From Consotaella salsifontis (GTDB taxonomy: Bacteria > Pseudomonadota > Alphaproteobacteria > Rhizobiales > Rhizobiaceae), in NCBI RefSeq assembly GCF_900167365.1, contig NZ_FUXL01000006.1, positions 62,001-126,000 of the forward strand: a stretch of DNA of 64,000 bases, in the 5' to 3' direction. This document shows positions 55,810 through 64,000 of the stretch, piece by piece. Every line of letters begins with the position of its first letter. Within the stretch, counting starts at the first letter, position 1. The position numbers and the translations under genes are program-made. Under the pieces are notes generated by a model. The model made no database searches and was not told the origin of the DNA. It saw only the letters and a list, made by a program, of their open reading frames with translations.

Positions 55810-55858
55810 GACAAGCAAGGGCCGGCCGCCCAAACGCGGCGCCGGCCCTTGGCTTGTC
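55810..55858. terminator. Long inverted repeat between convergent genes
   Basis: A 17-bp stem with one bulged base (GACAAGCAAGGGCCGGC on the left, its complement on the right) and a loop of about 14 bases. The right arm overlaps the gltD stop codon. It would end transcripts from both sides, though there is no T-run. Confidence 0.6.
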
Positions 55859-57311
55859 AGAGCGGCAGTGTCGTCTGCCCCATGAGGTCGAGATCGATGG
55901 AGCGCGCGGCCTGGCGGCCCTCGCGAATGGCCCAGACCACCAGGGACTGGCCACGGCGAACATCGCCGGCGGCGTAGAACTTGGAAATCGAGGTGCGGTA
56001 GGTGCGTTCGTCGGCGGCGACGGAGACCGCGCCGCGAGCATTGGAGCGCGTCTTCAGCCGGTCGCCCAGCTCGTCCATCAGCGCGCCCTTGAGAGGGCCG
56101 GAGAAGCCGATGGCGATGAAGGCGAGATCGGCCTTGATGATGAACTCCGTGCCGGCGATGGGCTGGCGCTTCTCATCGACTTCCGCGCACTTCACGCCGA
56201 CAAGTTCGCCGTCCTCGGCCACGAACTCCAGCGTCGCGATCTGGAATTCGCGGATAGCGCCCTCGGCCTGGCTGGAGGAGGTGCGCATCTTGGTCGCCCA
56301 ATAGGGCCAGACCACCAGCTTGTTCTCCATCTTCGGCGGCTGCGCTCGGATGTCCAGCTGCGTGACCTTGACCGCGCCTTGACGGAAGGCCGTGCCGACG
56401 CAGTCCGACGCGGTGTCGCCACCGCCGACCACGACGACATGCTTGCCACCAGCCCAGATCTCCTCGGCCGGCCAGGCCGCGCTCTGGATGTTCTCCTGGG
56501 CGACACGCCGGTTCTGCTGCACAAGATAAGGCATGGCGTCGAAGACGCCCCGGATGCCCTCGTGCGGAATGCCCGCATCGCGGGGGCGCTCCGAGCCGCC
56601 GCAATAGAGCACCGCATCATACTCGGCCAGAAGTTCGTCGGCCGTCCTGTCCTTGCCGATGTCGACGCCGCAGAAGAAGGTGACGCCCTCCCCGGTCATC
56701 TGCTCGACGCGCCGGTCGATCCAGTGCTTCTCGAGCTTGAAATCGGGGATTCCGTAGCGCAGCAACCCGCCGGGGCGCGACTCACGCTCAAAGACATGAA
56801 CCTCGTGGCCGGCGCGGCCGAGCTGCTGGGCGGCGGCAAGCCCGGCAGGGCCAGAACCGATGATGGCGACTCGCTTGCCGGTCTTCGCCTTTGCCGGCTG
56901 CGGCTTGATCAAGCCGAGCTTATAGGCCTTGTCGGCGAGGGCCTGCTCGATCGTCTTGATGGCAACCGGCGTGTCCTCGAGGTTGAGGGTGCAGGCTTCC
57001 TCGCAAGGCGCCGGGCAGATGCGACCGGTGAACTCGGGAAAATTGTTGGTGGAGTGGAGATTGCGGATCGCCGTCTCCCAGTCCCCCGAGTAGACGAGAT
57101 CGTTCCAGTCCGGAATCTGATTGTGGACAGGGCAGCCCGTCGGCCCATGGCAGTACGGAATGCCGCAGTCCATGCAGCGCGCCGCCTGCTTGCCCACCTC
57201 GTCCTCGGACATAGGCAACGTGAATTCGCGGAAGTGCCGGATTCGATCGGACGCCGGCTGGTACTTCGGCGTCTGCCGGTCGATCTCGAGGAAACCTGTA
57301 ACCTTGCCCAT
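55857..57311 (-). CDS. gltD: Glutamate synthase (NADPH) small subunit
   Basis: 484 residues. N-terminal iron-sulfur motifs CMDCGIPYC and CPAPCEEAC are followed by an FAD-binding [21 protein letters not shown] and the NADPH-binding [17 protein letters not shown]. GltD takes electrons from NADPH and passes them to the large subunit for glutamine-dependent glutamate synthesis. I start at the ATG read from 57311 (MGKVTGFLE); a start seven codons upstream is in frame, and the Shine-Dalgarno is weak (AGGG). It follows gltB by 239 bases. Confidence 0.96.
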   Translation of the reverse strand: MGKVTGFLEIDRQTPKYQPASDRIRHFREFTLPMSEDEVGKQAARCMDCGIPYCHGPTGCPVHNQIPDWNDLVYSGDWETAIRNLHSTNNFPEFTGRICPAPCEEACTLNLEDTPVAIKTIEQALADKAYKLGLIKPQPAKAKTGKRVAIIGSGPAGLAAAQQLGRAGHEVHVFERESRPGGLLRYGIPDFKLEKHWIDRRVEQMTGEGVTFFCGVDIGKDRTADELLAEYDAVLYCGGSERPRDAGIPHEGIRGVFDAMPYLVQQNRRVAQENIQSAAWPAEEIWAGGKHVVVVGGGDTASDCVGTAFRQGAVKVTQLDIRAQPPKMENKLVVWPYWATKMRTSSSQAEGAIREFQIATLEFVAEDGELVGVKCAEVDEKRQPIAGTEFIIKADLAFIAIGFSGPLKGALMDELGDRLKTRSNARGAVSVAADERTYRTSISKFYAAGDVRRGQSLVVWAIREGRQAARSIDLDLMGQTTLPL

Positions 57312-57436
57312 GCTGATACCCTGGTAGCTCAAGGTGCGCGGTCCTGGCCGGGGCCGGCGACCCTATCGAAAGGGCCGGCGCAGAAGAAGCAAAGCCGGAC
57401 CACGCTGTCAAATAGGAAACGAGCCGCTGCGGTCGG

Positions 57437-57513
57437 GGAGCGATCCGGCGCAAGCGCCAGAGACCGTCTTGGGTCGGATCGCTCCTGGGCGCCGGTTGGA
57501 AATCCGGCGCCCA
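57437..57513 (-). promoter_or_regulatory. Two strong hairpins in the gltB-gltD spacer
   Basis: In transcription order, TGGGCGCCGG/CCGGCGCCCA (57486-57513, ten base pairs, eight-base loop) is followed by GGAGCGATCC/GGATCGCTCC (57437-57485, ten base pairs, with a small inner hairpin). No T-run follows. They could tune the gltB:gltD ratio by attenuation or RNA processing. Confidence 0.45.
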
Positions 57514-57550
57514 GCAACCGCTGCGCTCGACAAAGAAGCGCCCGCCGCCC

Positions 57551-62269
<4,719 letters not shown>

Positions 62270-62709
62270 CGCTTCGTCTCCCCATCAGGTCCGCTTCGTC
62301 ACCTTCGGAAGCGGCGTTGGATTTTTCGGCACAAAAAGCGACGCGGCGGGTCCTTTTACGAAAGGCTCGTCGCGGCGCATCGCCGTTCGACTGTCATGTT
62401 GTGCGTTCGGTCCGGCGATAAGGCCGCCGATGGGGCATAGAATCCCGCCGGAAGTCAACGCGACTTCCGTCGAACCGCTCTGCCCTTCGCCCAGATAAGA
62501 CAGCACTCCTGTCCTATCTCTCGCACGTATGACAGATGAAGACCCTGACGGCAAGGGCCTCCCGCCATCGGCAAACGCGCTCGGCTCGGCACGCTCGCGC
62601 CATATAAACCGGACCCAAACCGCTGCGTCGGACCGCATTTGAAGGCTTCGTGGCCAGTTCGGAGCGAAATCCGCTTGCCGCAGCCTGCGGCGAGGTGTAG
62701 CTGGCCGCG
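62270..62709. other. Divergent intergenic region between gltB and the threonine aldolase gene
   Basis: 440 bases without a supported gene. A 117-codon open frame on the minus strand (62285-62638) has no ribosome binding site and no family resemblance. The region must carry the gltB promoter; I see no confident sigma-54 or sigma-70 elements. Confidence 0.4.
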
Positions 62710-63759
62710 ATGATCTTCGCTTCCGACAATTTCTCCGGCGCGCACCCCGCCGTCAACGAATCTCTCGCCCGCTATTCCGGCGGGATGGCGACCGCCTATG
62801 GCGGCAGCGACCTCGACAAGGCGATCGAACGGCGCTTCAACGAGATCTTCGAGCGCGAAGTCTTCGTCTTTTTCGTCGGCACCGGCACGGCCGCCAACTC
62901 GCTCGCCCTGGCCGCGATGAACCGGCCGGGCGGCGTCGTTCTGTGCCATCGTGAGGCGCATATCATCGAGGACGAGTGCGGAGCGCCCGAGTTCTTCACG
63001 CATGGCGCCCGGCTTGCCGCAGTCGAGGGAGACTCGGGCCGAATCAACGCAAAGAGCCTTGAGCGCGAGCTTGAGCGCTTCAAGCCGGACTTTATCCACG
63101 CCGGTCAGCCGATGGCCATCTCCATCAGCCAGCCGACGGAAACGGGCACGATCTACTCGACCGATGAGATCGATGCGATCTGCGCCCTCGCCCATCGCCG
63201 CAAGCTCTCGGTCCACATGGACGGCGCGCGCTTTGCCAATGCGCTCGTCGCCACGGGCCTCACGCCGGCGGACATGACGTGGAAGCGCGGCGTCGACGTG
63301 ATGAGCTTTGGCGCCACGAAGAATGGCTGCTGGTGCGCCGAGGCCGTTGTCTTCTTCGACCCGGAGAAGGCCAAGCAGTTTCCCTACATCCGCAAGCGCG
63401 GCGCCCAGCTCTTTTCCAAGACGCGCTTCGTTGCCGCCCAGTTCGACGCCTATTTCGCCGATGGCCTGTGGCTGAAGCTCGCCGGCCATGCCAACGCGAT
63501 GGCAGAACGCATGCGCACCGCGATCGAGGCCAGTCCGCATGCGCGCGCCGCCTGGAAGACCACGACCAACGAGATCTTCGCCATTATCGAGGACGCCACC
63601 GCCGATCGCCTGCGTGCGGCGGGCGCCGTCTTTTACGAGTGGAACCCGCCTCACACCGGCGGCTCGCTGCTGGGCGACGATGAACAGCTCGTCCGCCTCG
63701 TGACCAGCTGGTCCACCGCCGAGGCGGATGTCGACCGGTTCTGCGAACTGCTTCGCTGA
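62710..63759 (+). CDS. ltaE: Low-specificity L-threonine aldolase
   Basis: A 349-residue PLP enzyme splitting L-threonine into glycine and acetaldehyde, and similar beta-hydroxy amino acids. PLP would be bound at Lys204 (SFGATKNGCWCAEA), with Asp171 in VHMDGARFANAL and the phosphate-binding GTGTAANSLAL at 58-68. GCGAGG-type sequence precedes the ATG. Its stop lies seven bases from the end of the next, convergent gene. Confidence 0.9.
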   Translation: MIFASDNFSGAHPAVNESLARYSGGMATAYGGSDLDKAIERRFNEIFEREVFVFFVGTGTAANSLALAAMNRPGGVVLCHREAHIIEDECGAPEFFTHGARLAAVEGDSGRINAKSLERELERFKPDFIHAGQPMAISISQPTETGTIYSTDEIDAICALAHRRKLSVHMDGARFANALVATGLTPADMTWKRGVDVMSFGATKNGCWCAEAVVFFDPEKAKQFPYIRKRGAQLFSKTRFVAAQFDAYFADGLWLKLAGHANAMAERMRTAIEASPHARAAWKTTTNEIFAIIEDATADRLRAAGAVFYEWNPPHTGGSLLGDDEQLVRLVTSWSTAEADVDRFCELLR

Positions 63760-63766
63760 ACAGTCC

Positions 63767-64000
63767 TCAGGGGTGCAGTTTTGCGCCCTTGATGGCCTTG
63801 TCGACGTCCTTCTGCGGCCCGCGAAGCGCGATACCGACAAGATCCGGTTCTTCGGCTGGCTCGGCCTTGAAGGCGCTCCGGTTCGCCGCGTCGTGCCCCG
63901 TGGAAAACATCGATCGCACGTAAGCCGCGTGCTGCAAGCCGCGCTCATAGCCGACGCGATGCGCCCGCAGGAGCAACGCGCGGTCGGCGGAGAAGATCAT
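63767..64000 (-). CDS. Unrecognised protein, partial at the right edge
   Basis: 77 codons on the minus strand, ending at 63767. The first visible codon, at the very edge, is ATG (MIFSADRALLLRAHRVGYERG), which may be the true start or an internal Met, since the upstream sequence is outside the window. The product is a short mixed alpha/hydrophilic chain with a basic end (KAIKGAKLHP). I do not recognise the family. It converges on ltaE. Confidence 0.45.
   Translation of the reverse strand: MIFSADRALLLRAHRVGYERGLQHAAYVRSMFSTGHDAANRSAFKAEPAEEPDLVGIALRGPQKDVDKAIKGAKLHP

Noticed and set aside
62560-62620. Possible sigma-54 promoter (CTCGGCACGCTCGCGC) upstream of gltB/ltaE
   Set aside because: It lacks the GC element at the -12 position and the correct spacing.
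62285-62638. A 117-codon open frame upstream of gltB
   Set aside because: No Shine-Dalgarno, no family resemblance, and it occupies the expected gltB promoter region.

Overview
The window reads as the chromosome of a GC-rich alphaproteobacterium, most likely of the order Hyphomicrobiales (Rhizobiales). Pointers are a MucR/Ros-type zinc-finger regulator, a haem-PAS FixL with FixJ and FixK, a Brucella Omp10-like lipoprotein, homospermidine synthase, a tRNA-Trp/secE/nusG/rplKAJL/rpoBC/rpsL block, and an intergenic palindrome of the kind scattered through rhizobial genomes. I cannot fix the genus. I see no insertion sequence, prophage, integrase or CRISPR array.

Layout. 1-12,957 (minus strand) is the transcription/translation core: tRNA-Trp, secE, nusG, rplK, rplA, rplJ, rplL, rpoB, rpoC, a terminator, then the start of rpsL (str operon) behind its own promoter. 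Four glycosyltransferase-type genes (13.0-17.2 kb) lie between this block and tuf, where many relatives have tuf directly before tRNA-Trp/secE. 17.3-18.9 kb holds tuf, tRNA-Gly and tRNA-Tyr (minus). 19-21.3 kb has rlmB and hemN. 21.8-26.8 kb is a sugar-type ABC operon whose first gene is a ROK regulator. 27-30.6 kb is an oxygen-response locus: single-domain receiver, fixJ, fixL (minus) and divergent fixK. Then come a DUF3618 protein, a CDF metal transporter, glgX, cysG, mucR, a DUF882 peptidase-like protein, an M3 oligoendopeptidase and homospermidine synthase (to 43.5 kb). 43.6-50 kb carries an NTF2-like protein, an Omp10-like lipoprotein, hemH, a convergent FAD amine oxidoreductase, qmcA-nfeD and kdsD. 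50-55.8 kb is cell-envelope: an outer-membrane barrel protein, galU, a MltB-type transglycosylase and a degenerate SGNH/DUF459 protein. 55.9-62.3 kb is gltB-gltD, followed by an L-threonine aldolase and a partial gene.

How the genes may work together. The most coherent theme is low-oxygen response. FixL (haem His and phospho-acceptor His present) would phosphorylate FixJ, which would activate fixK through a FixJ-box-like site between fixL and fixK. Two sites fitting TTGAT-N4-ATCAA at 9 of 10 positions lie upstream of hemN (oxygen-independent haem synthesis) and of the stand-alone receiver next to fixJ. The receiver could therefore be a FixK-driven feedback element. hemN, hemH and cysG serve tetrapyrrole metabolism. 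kdsD, galU, the glycosyltransferases, MltB, DUF882, the SGNH-like protein and the barrel protein point to envelope and surface-polysaccharide work.

The strongest candidates for something new are the predicted FixK-to-receiver feedback loop, the possible leaderless FixK-driven hemN transcript, the glycosyltransferase insertion in the tuf-secE block, and the SGNH-fold protein that has lost its catalytic Ser and His next to a lytic transglycosylase. All functions are inferred from the sequence and remembered family features; no database search was run.
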